Source: Caballeronia hypogeia
Lineage (GTDB): Bacteria; Pseudomonadota; Gammaproteobacteria; Burkholderiales; Burkholderiaceae
DNA: 64,000 nt
Direction: 5' to 3'
Assembly (NCBI RefSeq): GCF_001544875.2
Contig: NZ_FCOA02000011.1
Location: forward strand, 155,984 to 219,983
Both the position numbers and the translations under genes were made by a program. This document shows positions 25,868-34,267 of the stretch, in pieces (positions within the stretch are counted from its first letter, which is position 1; each line of letters begins with the position of its first letter). The notes beneath the pieces were generated by a model. It was given only the letters and a program-made list of their open reading frames with translations, did no database searches and was not told the DNA's origin.

Positions 25868-28105
25868 GTGAAGCCAGCCACGCCACATCGCACGGTCCTC
25901 GCGCGCGCCATGCCGCGCGTATCGGCGCTCGTCGGCGATATCACCGCGGGCACCGTGTCCACGCTCGTCATGCTGTGCTACGCGATGAGTCTCGGCACGC
26001 TCATCTTCAGCGCGGATCTCGCGCGCTATGCCGAACTCGGCGTGCCCACCGCGCTCGTCAGTTGCATCGTCACGGCGTTCGTCATTGCGCTGACGAGTTC
26101 GATGCGTTCGAATATCGGCGGGCCGGACAGCAACGCGACGGCCTTTCTCATCGGCGTCGCGGCGGGCGTCGCGAGCAGCGTGCGCGCGAACGGCGGCTCG
26201 CCCACGATGATCCTGCTGACCGTGCTCGTCGCCATCGCGCTGTGCTCGATCGTGACGGGCCTCATCCTCTTCGCAATCGGTTCCTCGAAGCGCAGCCGCT
26301 CGCTCCAGTTCCTGCCCTATCCGGTGATGGGCGGCTTTCTCGCGGGCACCGGTTATCTGCTGATCGCGGGCGCGTTTCGCGTGCTGACCGGCGTCGCGCT
26401 CGACTGGCACACGTTGCCGATGATCGCGCGCCTGCACTGGCTCGCGTGGGCGCCCGCGCTGTTCGTCGGTGCGCTCGCGACGATTCTTGCGCGCACCTGG
26501 CGCAACGCGGCCGCGCTGCCGATCACGCTCGCCATTGGCATCGCGCTGTTCTACGTGCTGCTGCGCGTGGCGGGCATTTCCCCCGATGACGCGCGCGCCA
26601 TGGGTCTTTTGCTTCAGCATGTGCCGACTCACGCGCTGCATATCCCGGAGCTTCACCTGCCGTCGTCGCTTGCGCATCACGAGATCGACTGGCACGCGAT
26701 CGTCGCGCACTTGCCGGAAACGCTTATCGTCACGTCGGTTTCCGCGATTACCATCATCATGAATTCGCAGGCGATGGGCGCGGCCACCGGCCAGGACATC
26801 GATCTCAATCGCGAGATGCGCGCCGCCGGTCTGGCCAATATCGCGAGCGGTCTGCTGGGCGGCATGGTCGGCTATCAGTCGTATAACCGCTCGATGCTCA
26901 ACACGCGTGCCGGTGCGACGAGCCGCGTCGCGGGCGTGTTCGCGGCGCTTGCGTGCCTCTTCGTGCTCGCGGCGTCGCCCGATCTCGTCGCGCTCTTTCC
27001 AGTGCCGGTGCTCGTCGGCATGCAGATCTACATGGGTCTGCGGCTGATGGTGGACTGGCTCGTCGGTGCGTATCGCAAGCTCACGTGGCACGAGTATCTG
27101 CTCGTGCCGCTGATCGTCGCGGTGATCGCGTTCTATGGCGTGATCGCGGGCGTGGTCGCGGGCGTGGTCGTCGCGTGCGTCACGTTCGCGCTGTTGTATG
27201 GCCGCGCGGGCTGCGTACGCATGGAGTTCGATGGCCGCACCCGCACCTCGAATGTCGAGCGCAGCATCGAAGAGACGCGCTTTCTGATCGATCGCGGCGA
27301 CGAGATTTGCGGCGTCTGTCTGCAAGGCTTCTTGTTCTTCGGCTCGGCGAATTCGATGCTGCAACGTATCCGCGAACGTATTCGCTCGCATGGTCCGCGC
27401 CCCGTGCGCTATGTCGTGCTCGATTTCGCGTGGACCAACGGCATGGATGCGTCCGTGTCGCTCGCGTTCGTCAAGCTGCGGCAGGCTTGCGCGAAGATCG
27501 GCGCGGACCTCGTGCTCACCGCGTTGCCGCTCAGCTCGCGCGCGTTGCTCAAGCGCACGGGCGCGCTCGCGCTCGGCATCCGCGAGTTCGAATCGCTCGA
27601 TGCGGGTCTCGAATGGATCGAAGCGCAGCAACTCGCCACGTTGACGCGCGCGCTGACCCTCTGCGAAACGACGGGCGATTTCCGCACGATGCTCGCGCCG
27701 CATTTCACGGCGGGCGCGCTGCAACGTCTGGACGCGCTGCTCGACATCTGCGAGATCGGCGCGGGCGAGGCGCTGTTCAGGCGCGGCGATGCGGGCGATG
27801 CGCTTTACATCGTCGAGGAAGGGCGCGTGACGGTATCGCTGCCGCTCGAAGGCGGGCGTTCCGTGCGGCTGCGTTCGTTTGGACCGGGGACGATCCTTGG
27901 CGAGATGGCGGTGTACACGCATGCGCCGCGCAGCGCGGATGTCGTCGCCGATGAGCCCGCGCGTCTGCGTCGTCTCACGCTCGCGGCCTTGCGCCAGCTC
28001 GAACTCGACGATCCGCTGACGGCGCAGGAATGGCATCGCTTCGTCGTGAAGATGATGGCCTCGCGTCTCGCCATTGCGGATGAAGCGTTGCGCGCGGCTT
28101 CGTGA
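25868..28105 (+). CDS. SulP family transporter with STAS and cyclic-nucleotide-binding domains
   Basis: This 745-residue protein starts at GTG 25868 after GGGAGG. A SulP membrane domain (about residues 20-440, 11-14 helices; FLPYPVMGGFLAGTGY and MNSQAMGAATGQDIDLNREM motifs) is followed by a STAS domain (about 475-600). A cyclic-nucleotide-binding domain closes it (about 610-730), with the phosphate-binding cassette region GTILGEMAVYTHAPRSADV. SulP proteins carry sulfate, bicarbonate or other anions. The added cNMP domain suggests control by a nucleotide second messenger. In an organism with a Calvin cycle, bicarbonate is one possible substrate, but this is not shown by the sequence. Confidence 0.85.
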   Translation: MKPATPHRTVLARAMPRVSALVGDITAGTVSTLVMLCYAMSLGTLIFSADLARYAELGVPTALVSCIVTAFVIALTSSMRSNIGGPDSNATAFLIGVAAGVASSVRANGGSPTMILLTVLVAIALCSIVTGLILFAIGSSKRSRSLQFLPYPVMGGFLAGTGYLLIAGAFRVLTGVALDWHTLPMIARLHWLAWAPALFVGALATILARTWRNAAALPITLAIGIALFYVLLRVAGISPDDARAMGLLLQHVPTHALHIPELHLPSSLAHHEIDWHAIVAHLPETLIVTSVSAITIIMNSQAMGAATGQDIDLNREMRAAGLANIASGLLGGMVGYQSYNRSMLNTRAGATSRVAGVFAALACLFVLAASPDLVALFPVPVLVGMQIYMGLRLMVDWLVGAYRKLTWHEYLLVPLIVAVIAFYGVIAGVVAGVVVACVTFALLYGRAGCVRMEFDGRTRTSNVERSIEETRFLIDRGDEICGVCLQGFLFFGSANSMLQRIRERIRSHGPRPVRYVVLDFAWTNGMDASVSLAFVKLRQACAKIGADLVLTALPLSSRALLKRTGALALGIREFESLDAGLEWIEAQQLATLTRALTLCETTGDFRTMLAPHFTAGALQRLDALLDICEIGAGEALFRRGDAGDALYIVEEGRVTVSLPLEGGRSVRLRSFGPGTILGEMAVYTHAPRSADVVADEPARLRRLTLAALRQLELDDPLTAQEWHRFVVKMMASRLAIADEALRAAS

Positions 28106-28227
28106 CGACATCGATGCACGCGTCCCACAGCTTGATCGCCGCGTGAATGCCCGGTATGTTGGACGCGCGCCGACAGGAACGCGATGTGCTTGTGGCGCAC
28201 GCATGCGTTCGTCATCGAGACCGCGAC

Positions 28228-28767
28228 ATGACCCATACACTTCGGGCATTACTCCCGATGGCACTCGCCGTCGCGGTATCCACGATCGCCAGCACATCGC
28301 TGGCGCAGGCCGCGCCGCCATCCATTGCGATGCTCGACTGCACGCTGATCGACGACAACGCCGCCTATAACGATGCGGAGATCAACCGCATCCAGAACGC
28401 GCGGCTCGCGATGATCAGCGGCGCATTGCGCGACGACCTGCGCGAGCGCGCGCTGTTCAGCGTCGCGGACAACGCGCAGGCTGCCGATCTGATCGCGTCG
28501 CTGCAACGCACGCAGGACATGAATGCGTGCAACGGCTGCGAGCTTCGTGTGGCGAAGCAGCTCGGCGCGTCGCGTGTGGGCGTTTGCTGGGTGCAGAAGA
28601 TCAGCAACCTGATCCTCAACATGAACCTGCGCGTGGAAGACGCATCCAGCGGCGCGACGCTCTTTCAGCGTTCCGTCGACATTCGCGGCAACACCGATCT
28701 GTCGTGGAAGCGCGGTGCGAAAGCGCTAGTCGATCTGCTTGTGGCCGATCCTTCCGCTGCACGCTGA
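28228..28767 (+). CDS. Periplasmic DUF2380/DUF3280-type protein of the PQQ-alcohol locus
   Basis: This 179-residue protein has a signal peptide (about residues 1-28, SLAQA-A). It resembles the small exported proteins (DUF2380/DUF3280) often seen beside PQQ-dependent alcohol dehydrogenase genes. Three cysteines (the pair C-x-x-C near residue 98 and single ones on each side) suggest a disulfide-bonded protein. The fold prediction is an alpha/beta domain similar to those that bind peptidoglycan-associated lipoproteins, but no role is proven. It lies before the beta-propeller gene on the same strand and probably belongs to the same unit. Confidence 0.65.
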   Translation: MTHTLRALLPMALAVAVSTIASTSLAQAAPPSIAMLDCTLIDDNAAYNDAEINRIQNARLAMISGALRDDLRERALFSVADNAQAADLIASLQRTQDMNACNGCELRVAKQLGASRVGVCWVQKISNLILNMNLRVEDASSGATLFQRSVDIRGNTDLSWKRGAKALVDLLVADPSAAR

Positions 28768-28941
28768 TACTTACGATGCAGCATTGCCGCGCCGAATTCG
28801 GGAATTTCTCCCGGCCTGCGCCGTTGCCACCACGGCGCCGATTGGGCTAAGTTGGACTTGCAGGCACGCGCACTGTGCGATGCGCGGCGCGCGTGCGCCC
28901 GTCAACTCGAATAATCGAAAGTGAAACCGGTGGAGACGACC

Positions 28942-30006
28942 ATGCAAGTCAGATTCAAGGCGGCGCGCATTGCCTGCGCGTCGGTCATCGCGCCATCGCT
29001 TGCGCTGGCCGCGAGTTTCGCGCACGCCGCCGCGCCGACCGCCTATGTGACGACAGAAAACGCCGGTGTCGGCGTGATCGACCTCGACAGTCTGTCGCTC
29101 GCGAAGACGTGGGATGTGGGCAAGGACGGCCCGCGCGGTCTGTCGCTGAACAAGGACGGCACGCGCCTGTACGTGGCGAACAAGACGACGAGCGATCTCT
29201 CGGAGATCGATACCGCGACGGGCAAGGTCGTGCGGCGCGTGAAGATCGGCAAGAATCCGGAGTTCGTGCGCGTGTTCGGCGGCTATGCCTATGTGACGTA
29301 CGAACCGGGCGAAAACGGCGGTCCGCCGAAGCCGGGTCAGCCCGAGAAAGATGACGACGACGCCAATTCGCCGCCCGCCGAGATCGCCATCGTCGATCTC
29401 AAGACGCTGAAGGTCACGCATTCGGTCAAGAGCGGGCACGAGACCGAGGGCGTCGAATTTTCGCCGGACGGCAAGCGGCTTCTCGTGACCAACGAAGGCG
29501 ACGACACCGTTTCCGTGTATCAGGTGAAGACGGGCAAGCCGGTGCGCGAAGTGAATTTGCCGAAAGGCTCGCGCCCGCGCGGCATCAAGGCGACGCCCGA
29601 TGGCAAGCAATACGTCGTCACGCTGGAGAACGCGAACAAGTTCGTCGTGCTCGACGGCGCCAGCATGAAGACGGTCAAGACCGTCGATACGAAGACCGGT
29701 CCGTATGGCGTCTCGTTCGATCCGTCGGGCAAGCGGCTGCTCGTGGCGGCATCGCGCGACAAGACCTTGCAGGTGTTCGACGGTACGAGCTTCGAGCACG
29801 TTCAGGATGTGCCCGTCGGTCAGCGCTGCTGGCACTTCAGCTTTACGCCGGACGGCTCGAAGATCTTGCTTGCATGCGGACGCTCGAACGCGGTATATGT
29901 GCTCGACGGTTCCGACTACAAGGAAGTGAAGCAGATCGGCGATCTGCCGCTCGCGTGGGGCATCGTGACGTATCCGCCGAGCGCGGGGTCGATCGTCGGG
30001 CGCTGA
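28942..30006 (+). CDS. YncE-like beta-propeller of PQQ-dependent catabolism
   Basis: The chosen ATG at 28942 follows GGAG and gives 354 residues with a signal peptide (about 1-30, SFAHA-A). The rest is a seven-bladed propeller of YVTN-type repeats (VTTENAGVGVIDL, LYVANKTTSDLSEID, LLVTNEGDDTVSVY, LLVAASRDKTLQVFD, LLACGRSNAVYVLD). One blade is interrupted by an acidic Pro-rich insertion near residue 130. It matches the propeller family linked to PQQ-dependent catabolism. Its biochemical role is unknown. A perfect bidirectional terminator follows, facing the TonB receptor gene. Confidence 0.8.
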   Translation: MQVRFKAARIACASVIAPSLALAASFAHAAAPTAYVTTENAGVGVIDLDSLSLAKTWDVGKDGPRGLSLNKDGTRLYVANKTTSDLSEIDTATGKVVRRVKIGKNPEFVRVFGGYAYVTYEPGENGGPPKPGQPEKDDDDANSPPAEIAIVDLKTLKVTHSVKSGHETEGVEFSPDGKRLLVTNEGDDTVSVYQVKTGKPVREVNLPKGSRPRGIKATPDGKQYVVTLENANKFVVLDGASMKTVKTVDTKTGPYGVSFDPSGKRLLVAASRDKTLQVFDGTSFEHVQDVPVGQRCWHFSFTPDGSKILLACGRSNAVYVLDGSDYKEVKQIGDLPLAWGIVTYPPSAGSIVGR

Positions 30007-30019
30007 GCGTAGATCGGTT

Positions 30020-30060
30020 GCGCAAGAAAAAGGCCGCACGCAGCGGCCTTTTTCTTGCGC
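30020..30060. terminator. Bidirectional terminator between propeller and TonB receptor genes
   Basis: A perfect 18-bp stem with a 5-base loop includes an AAAAA/TTTTT tract on both sides of a GGCCGC core, so it can stop transcription coming from either direction. It fills the gap between the two convergent genes. Confidence 0.9.
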
Positions 30061-30069
30061 GCGAAGCAA

Positions 30070-32448
30070 TTACTTCCACGCGTAACGCATCCCCACCCAC
30101 ACGCCGCGCGGCGCGCCCACGCCCAGGAATTGCTCGTTCACCGTCGCGCCATTGTTGAAGGTGTGATTCGGTCCGTCGAAGAAGTTCTCGCCGAGAATCG
30201 CGAAGTTCGCATAGCGCTTGTTCAACAGGTTCTTCACCGTCGCATAGACCTGCAACTGCTTCGTGATGTTGTAGGTCGTGTCGAGGTCGATCAGGAAATA
30301 GCCCGCGACGCTGCCGTTCACGTCCTGATTGTTCTCGTCGCCGCGCGCGAAGATATTGCTGCGATACGTGAGATTCGTGCCGATGTTCCAGCGCGCGATC
30401 GGGTTGTAGTCGATACGCATCTTCACCGTATTGGCCGGAATGCCGGGAATGCGGTCGCCGGAATGCACGGTGATGTTGCCGTCCGCGTCGGCGCTGGAGT
30501 TGCTCGCGCTGCTTTCGGTCCACGTTGAGCGATACGTCGCGTTGATGTAGCTGTAGCTCGCCGCGACGCCCACCGGCCCCCACTGCGTACGGCCCGCGAG
30601 TTCGAAGCCCTGCCGCCGCGTCTTGCCTACATTCTGGAAGTAGCCGAGCGTGCTCGCCGCGCCCTGGCTGCTGACGAACTGAATGTCGTCGGTGAGCGTC
30701 GTGCTGTAGGCCGCCGCGCTCCACTGCGTATGACTGCCGACGCGTCCGCGCGCGCCGATTTCAAAGGTCTTCGAAATCACCGGCTTCAGATCCGGGTCCG
30801 CGATGAAATCGTTCGGCAGCGAGCAGGGTGCCGCCGGGTCCGCGCACGCCAGTTCGATCGCGGTCGGCGAACGCATGCCTTCGTTGTACGTCGCGTAGGC
30901 GGTGAAATAAGGCGTCGGATTCCAGTTGAAGCCGATGGCCGGATTGAAGCGCGAGAACGTGTGGTTTCCGTCGAGCAGCGGCTGTACGCCGCTTTCGTCA
31001 CCAATGGTCGCCTTCGCCCAGTTGTAACGGCCCGCGAGCGTCATCGACCATTGCTCGTTGAAGGAGAACGTGTTCTCGAAGTAGATGCCCAGATTGGAGT
31101 TGTGCGTTTTCGCGTCGGTGGTCGGCGCGAACGGTCCGGTGCCGATGGTCGCGCGGTTCTCTTCGAACTCGGCGGGCTGCTCGGCCTGTGTGAAATGCGA
31201 ATTGGCGAAGTCGCCCGCTGCGCCGAGGATCAACTGGTTGTCATGCCCGAACAGCTTGTTGAGCAACGTGAGCTGCAGGCTCGCGCCGTAGCTGTCCGTC
31301 ACGATCACCGACTGATCGTTGAAGGCTTGCGTGAGCTCGTCGGCATCGTCGCCGTCCGGATCGAAGTCGTCGTTGACGTTCGAACTCACGTTCTTGTTGC
31401 GATAGTGCCGGTAATACACGTTGCCGCTCAACTGAATGTTCGGCGTGATGTAGTGCTCGGCGTTGATCGTCAGATAGCCGACCTGGTTCTCGTTCATGTC
31501 CGGGAACGTATAGGCCTGCCGGAAGTTGTCCATGAACGAGCGCGGGATCGTCTGCGAGCCGTTCAGCGTGTTGTCCGCGCCGCCCATCGAAACCGATACG
31601 GTCGTGTCCGCGTCGGTATAGCGGATCTTGCCGAAGGCCTGACGGATACGGCTCGAATTGTGATCGGCCCAGCCGTTGTCGTTCGTGATGTTAGCCGTGA
31701 AGTAGTAGTCGAGGTGATCGCCGATTACGCCACCCTGCTCGATTTGCGCATATTTGCGCCCCCACGAGCCGAAGCCGACATCCACGTTGCCGCCCGGATT
31801 GCTGCGGCCGTTCTTGGTCGTCACCGCGACCGCGCCGCCGAGTGTGTTGAGACCGAAGGTCGGGTTCGAGCCGGGGATGATCTGCATCGTCTGGATCGCG
31901 GCCTGCGGAATCAGGTCCCAGTTGACGACATCGCCGAAGGGCTCGTTGATGCGCACGCCGTCCAGGAATACCGACAAACCCTGCGGCGTGCCGAGCAGCG
32001 GCGAAGCGGTGAAGCCGCGATAGTTGATGTCGGTCTGCCACGGATTGCCCTGCGCGTCGTTGGTATCGACGCTGACGACGTTCTTCTCCAGATAGTTTGT
32101 GACGGTCGGCGAATGCTGTGCTTCGATCTGCGAGCCCTTGATGGTCTGCACGTTCGCGGGCACTTTTTCGAGCGGCGTGCCGACGCCCACGAGCGGCGTG
32201 GTGCCGACGACGACGATGGTGGGCAATTCGGTATTCGGCGGCGCATCCGACTGCGCGACAGTTGCCGGAGCCGGAGCCGGAGCCGGAGCCGATGCCGCCA
32301 CGGGCGCTTCGGCGGTATCGGCCGGCGGCGGCGTTTGTGCCCACGCGGCCACTGTGATGCTCGCAAACGCGCTGCCGAACACGAGCCGCAAACCGGCTCG
32401 GGGTTTGAACGGATGCGCGAGCGCGAACTTGCGCGGCATGCTCTTCAT
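30070..32448 (-). CDS. TonB-dependent outer-membrane receptor
   Basis: The 792-residue protein starts at 32448 after AAGAGGAG. It has a signal peptide (about residues 1-37), a Pro/Ala-rich linker with a PA repeat, a plug domain (about 75-200, with NEPFGDVVNWDLIPQ and GGAVAVTTKNGRS) and a 22-strand barrel ending in Trp-Lys after WVGMRYA. The stretch NVGKTRRQGFEL and later motifs resemble the PqqU/YncD type. The neighbouring YncE-like propeller and PQQ genes suggest that it imports PQQ or another factor of alcohol oxidation, such as lanthanide chelates. The ligand is not shown by the sequence. Confidence 0.85.
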   Translation of the reverse strand: MKSMPRKFALAHPFKPRAGLRLVFGSAFASITVAAWAQTPPPADTAEAPVAASAPAPAPAPATVAQSDAPPNTELPTIVVVGTTPLVGVGTPLEKVPANVQTIKGSQIEAQHSPTVTNYLEKNVVSVDTNDAQGNPWQTDINYRGFTASPLLGTPQGLSVFLDGVRINEPFGDVVNWDLIPQAAIQTMQIIPGSNPTFGLNTLGGAVAVTTKNGRSNPGGNVDVGFGSWGRKYAQIEQGGVIGDHLDYYFTANITNDNGWADHNSSRIRQAFGKIRYTDADTTVSVSMGGADNTLNGSQTIPRSFMDNFRQAYTFPDMNENQVGYLTINAEHYITPNIQLSGNVYYRHYRNKNVSSNVNDDFDPDGDDADELTQAFNDQSVIVTDSYGASLQLTLLNKLFGHDNQLILGAAGDFANSHFTQAEQPAEFEENRATIGTGPFAPTTDAKTHNSNLGIYFENTFSFNEQWSMTLAGRYNWAKATIGDESGVQPLLDGNHTFSRFNPAIGFNWNPTPYFTAYATYNEGMRSPTAIELACADPAAPCSLPNDFIADPDLKPVISKTFEIGARGRVGSHTQWSAAAYSTTLTDDIQFVSSQGAASTLGYFQNVGKTRRQGFELAGRTQWGPVGVAASYSYINATYRSTWTESSASNSSADADGNITVHSGDRIPGIPANTVKMRIDYNPIARWNIGTNLTYRSNIFARGDENNQDVNGSVAGYFLIDLDTTYNITKQLQVYATVKNLLNKRYANFAILGENFFDGPNHTFNNGATVNEQFLGVGAPRGVWVGMRYAWK
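32265..32290 (-). repeat. Hexanucleotide tandem repeat in the TonB receptor linker
   Basis: Four exact copies of CCGGAG (plus two bases) encode the Pro-Ala repeat between signal peptide and plug of the receptor. Copy number change would lengthen or shorten the linker by two residues without shifting the frame. Confidence 0.7.
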
Positions 32449-32612
32449 CGTCATCTCCTCTTGTCTTTTTGATCCACGCGAAAGGAATGTTTCTTTCAAT
32501 GAAAGCGTCGCATAAGAACCGGTGCGTGGACCGGGAGCTTTTCCCGATCGCGCAGGGAAGCGTTCCCAATTGCGTCACCGTGCCTCCACCGCACGCTGAA
32601 GCCGTGCGTAGA

Positions 32613-33638
32613 ATGCATTCCGTGATGCCATCCGAATCCTTGCCCTCTCTCGCGAAAGATGTTCGCGCACGCTCGCCGGTCTGGCGCGATCTCGCCTGCG
32701 TGATCGGCATCGCGCTGATCGCCGGCGCGCTGTTCGCGCATTTCGATTTCAGCGAGCACGTCTATTGGCTGACGCGCCGCGCCGAGCGTTTCGATGTCGA
32801 TGAACTGCCGCCGACGCTCCTCGTGCTCGCGCTCGGCTTCGCGTGGTTCGCATGGCGGCGCTTTCGCGAGGCGCAGTCGGAAGTGAGCAGACGTCGCGCG
32901 CTGGAGGAGGAGGCGGAGCATCTGCTCGCGGAGAACCGCAGGCTCGCGAGCCAGGCGATCGCCGCGCAGGAGACCGAGCGCCGTCATCTCGCGCGCGAAC
33001 TTCACGACGAGCTCGGTCAGTACCTCAACGCAATGTCGCTCGATGCGGGGCGCATACGCGATCTGTCGGCGGGGCGCGAGGCGGAGATACATCGGCTGTC
33101 GCTTGCGCTGATGCAGAGCGCGACGCATGTGTATCGCGAGATCGGCGGCATGATCCGCAAGCTGAGACCGATCGGTCTCGACGAGTTCGGCTTGCCGACG
33201 GCGCTCGAACATTGCGTCGATGGCTGGCGCGAGCGCTTGCCCGAAGCGACTTTCTCGCTGGCGGTCGATGGCGATTTCGACAACCTGAGCGACGCGCTCA
33301 ACATCACGCTTTACCGGCTCGTACAGGAAGGGCTGACGAACGTATCGAAGTTCGCGCGCAATGCGCGCGTGGAGATTTACCTGGCGCGCGCGCCCGAGGA
33401 AATCGTCGTGACGATGGCCGATGACGGGCCGGGCGTCGATCTGGCGAAGCCGCGCCGTGGACTGGGCATCGTTGGCATGCGCGAGCGCGTGGAAGCGCTC
33501 GGCGGCGAGTTTCAGATCGCGAGCGAGCCAGGCGGCGGCTTTCTTTTCTGCGCGCGCGTTCCCGCTCAGGCGGGACTGCCGTTACCCACTTCAGGCCCGA
33601 ACGAAGCCGCCGCGGACGAAGCGAAATCAGCGAAGTGA
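32613..33638 (+). CDS. Membrane histidine kinase, NarX/DegS-like (HisKA_3)
   Basis: This protein has 341 residues from the ATG at 32613; the ATG at 32625 is equally possible, and neither has a strong ribosome-binding site. Two membrane segments (about residues 26-44 and 66-82) enclose a short periplasmic loop of about 22 residues. A coiled coil follows. The HisKA_3 domain has His131 in ARELHDELGQ. A HATPase domain with GLGIVGMRERVEALGG closes it. Such kinases pair with LuxR-type regulators like the one encoded convergently next to it. The tiny periplasmic loop argues against direct binding of a large ligand there. Confidence 0.83.
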   Translation: MHSVMPSESLPSLAKDVRARSPVWRDLACVIGIALIAGALFAHFDFSEHVYWLTRRAERFDVDELPPTLLVLALGFAWFAWRRFREAQSEVSRRRALEEEAEHLLAENRRLASQAIAAQETERRHLARELHDELGQYLNAMSLDAGRIRDLSAGREAEIHRLSLALMQSATHVYREIGGMIRKLRPIGLDEFGLPTALEHCVDGWRERLPEATFSLAVDGDFDNLSDALNITLYRLVQEGLTNVSKFARNARVEIYLARAPEEIVVTMADDGPGVDLAKPRRGLGIVGMRERVEALGGEFQIASEPGGGFLFCARVPAQAGLPLPTSGPNEAAADEAKSAK

Positions 33639-34267
33639 AGTCCCAGCCGATTGGCGATCTGCGCGAGTTGCACGCCGTTGTCCGCGCCGAACTTCTGGCG
33701 AATCACGGATTGATGGTTCGCCACCGTCTTCTGGCTCAAACCCAGTTTCTCCGCGATGCTCGGCAGCGTATAACCCTGCACCAGCAGGCGCAGCACCTCG
33801 AACTCGCGCGCCGATAGCTGACGTCCCGGCGGGCCTTCCTGAATCGTCGCGCGCAATGCCAGCGCCTGCGAGATATCCGGGCTGAGATAGCAAACGCGCT
33901 TCGCTACCGAGCGCACTGCTTCGACGAGCACATCGGGTGCGCTTGCCTTCGTGACATAGCCACGCGCGCCGGCATCGAGCGCGCGACGCACGAAGATCGC
34001 TTCCTCGTGCACGCTGAAGATCAGCACATGTGCATGCGGCTCGCGCGCCAGCATGCGCCGCATCGCCTCGATGCCGCTCGCGCCGGGCAACGCGAGATCC
34101 ATCACTACGACATCCGGCTGCAGCGCGCAAAACTTCTGATAAGCCTCGGCGGCATTCGCGGCTTCCCCCGCGACGTTCACGTCGGGGCTCAGTTCAAGCA
34201 GACGCTTGTAGCCTTCGCGGACCACGGCATGATCGTCCACGAGCAGCACGGATATGTCGGCGTTCAT
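33566..34267 (-). CDS. LuxR/NarL-type response regulator of the PQQ operon
   Basis: This 233-residue protein has a receiver domain (about residues 5-120, phosphorylation site Asp57) and a LuxR-type helix-turn-helix (about 150-205, LSAREFEVLRLLVQGYTLPSIAEKLGLS). Its start codon overlaps the pqqE stop by four bases (ATGA), so it is translated with the PQQ operon. Its 3' end overlaps the end of the convergent histidine kinase by 73 bases. By position it is the probable partner of that kinase and a regulator of PQQ or alcohol-oxidation genes, like AgmR/EraR or FlhR systems elsewhere. Confidence 0.88.
   Translation of the reverse strand: MNADISVLLVDDHAVVREGYKRLLELSPDVNVAGEAANAAEAYQKFCALQPDVVVMDLALPGASGIEAMRRMLAREPHAHVLIFSVHEEAIFVRRALDAGARGYVTKASAPDVLVEAVRSVAKRVCYLSPDISQALALRATIQEGPPGRQLSAREFEVLRLLVQGYTLPSIAEKLGLSQKTVANHQSVIRQKFGADNGVQLAQIANRLGLHFADFASSAAASFGPEVGNGSPA

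Noticed and set aside
25838..28321. Open frame of over 800 codons on the minus strand opposite the SulP transporter
   Set aside because: It is Arg- and His-rich with no family resemblance, lies fully antisense to a well-supported gene, and is an effect of high GC content.
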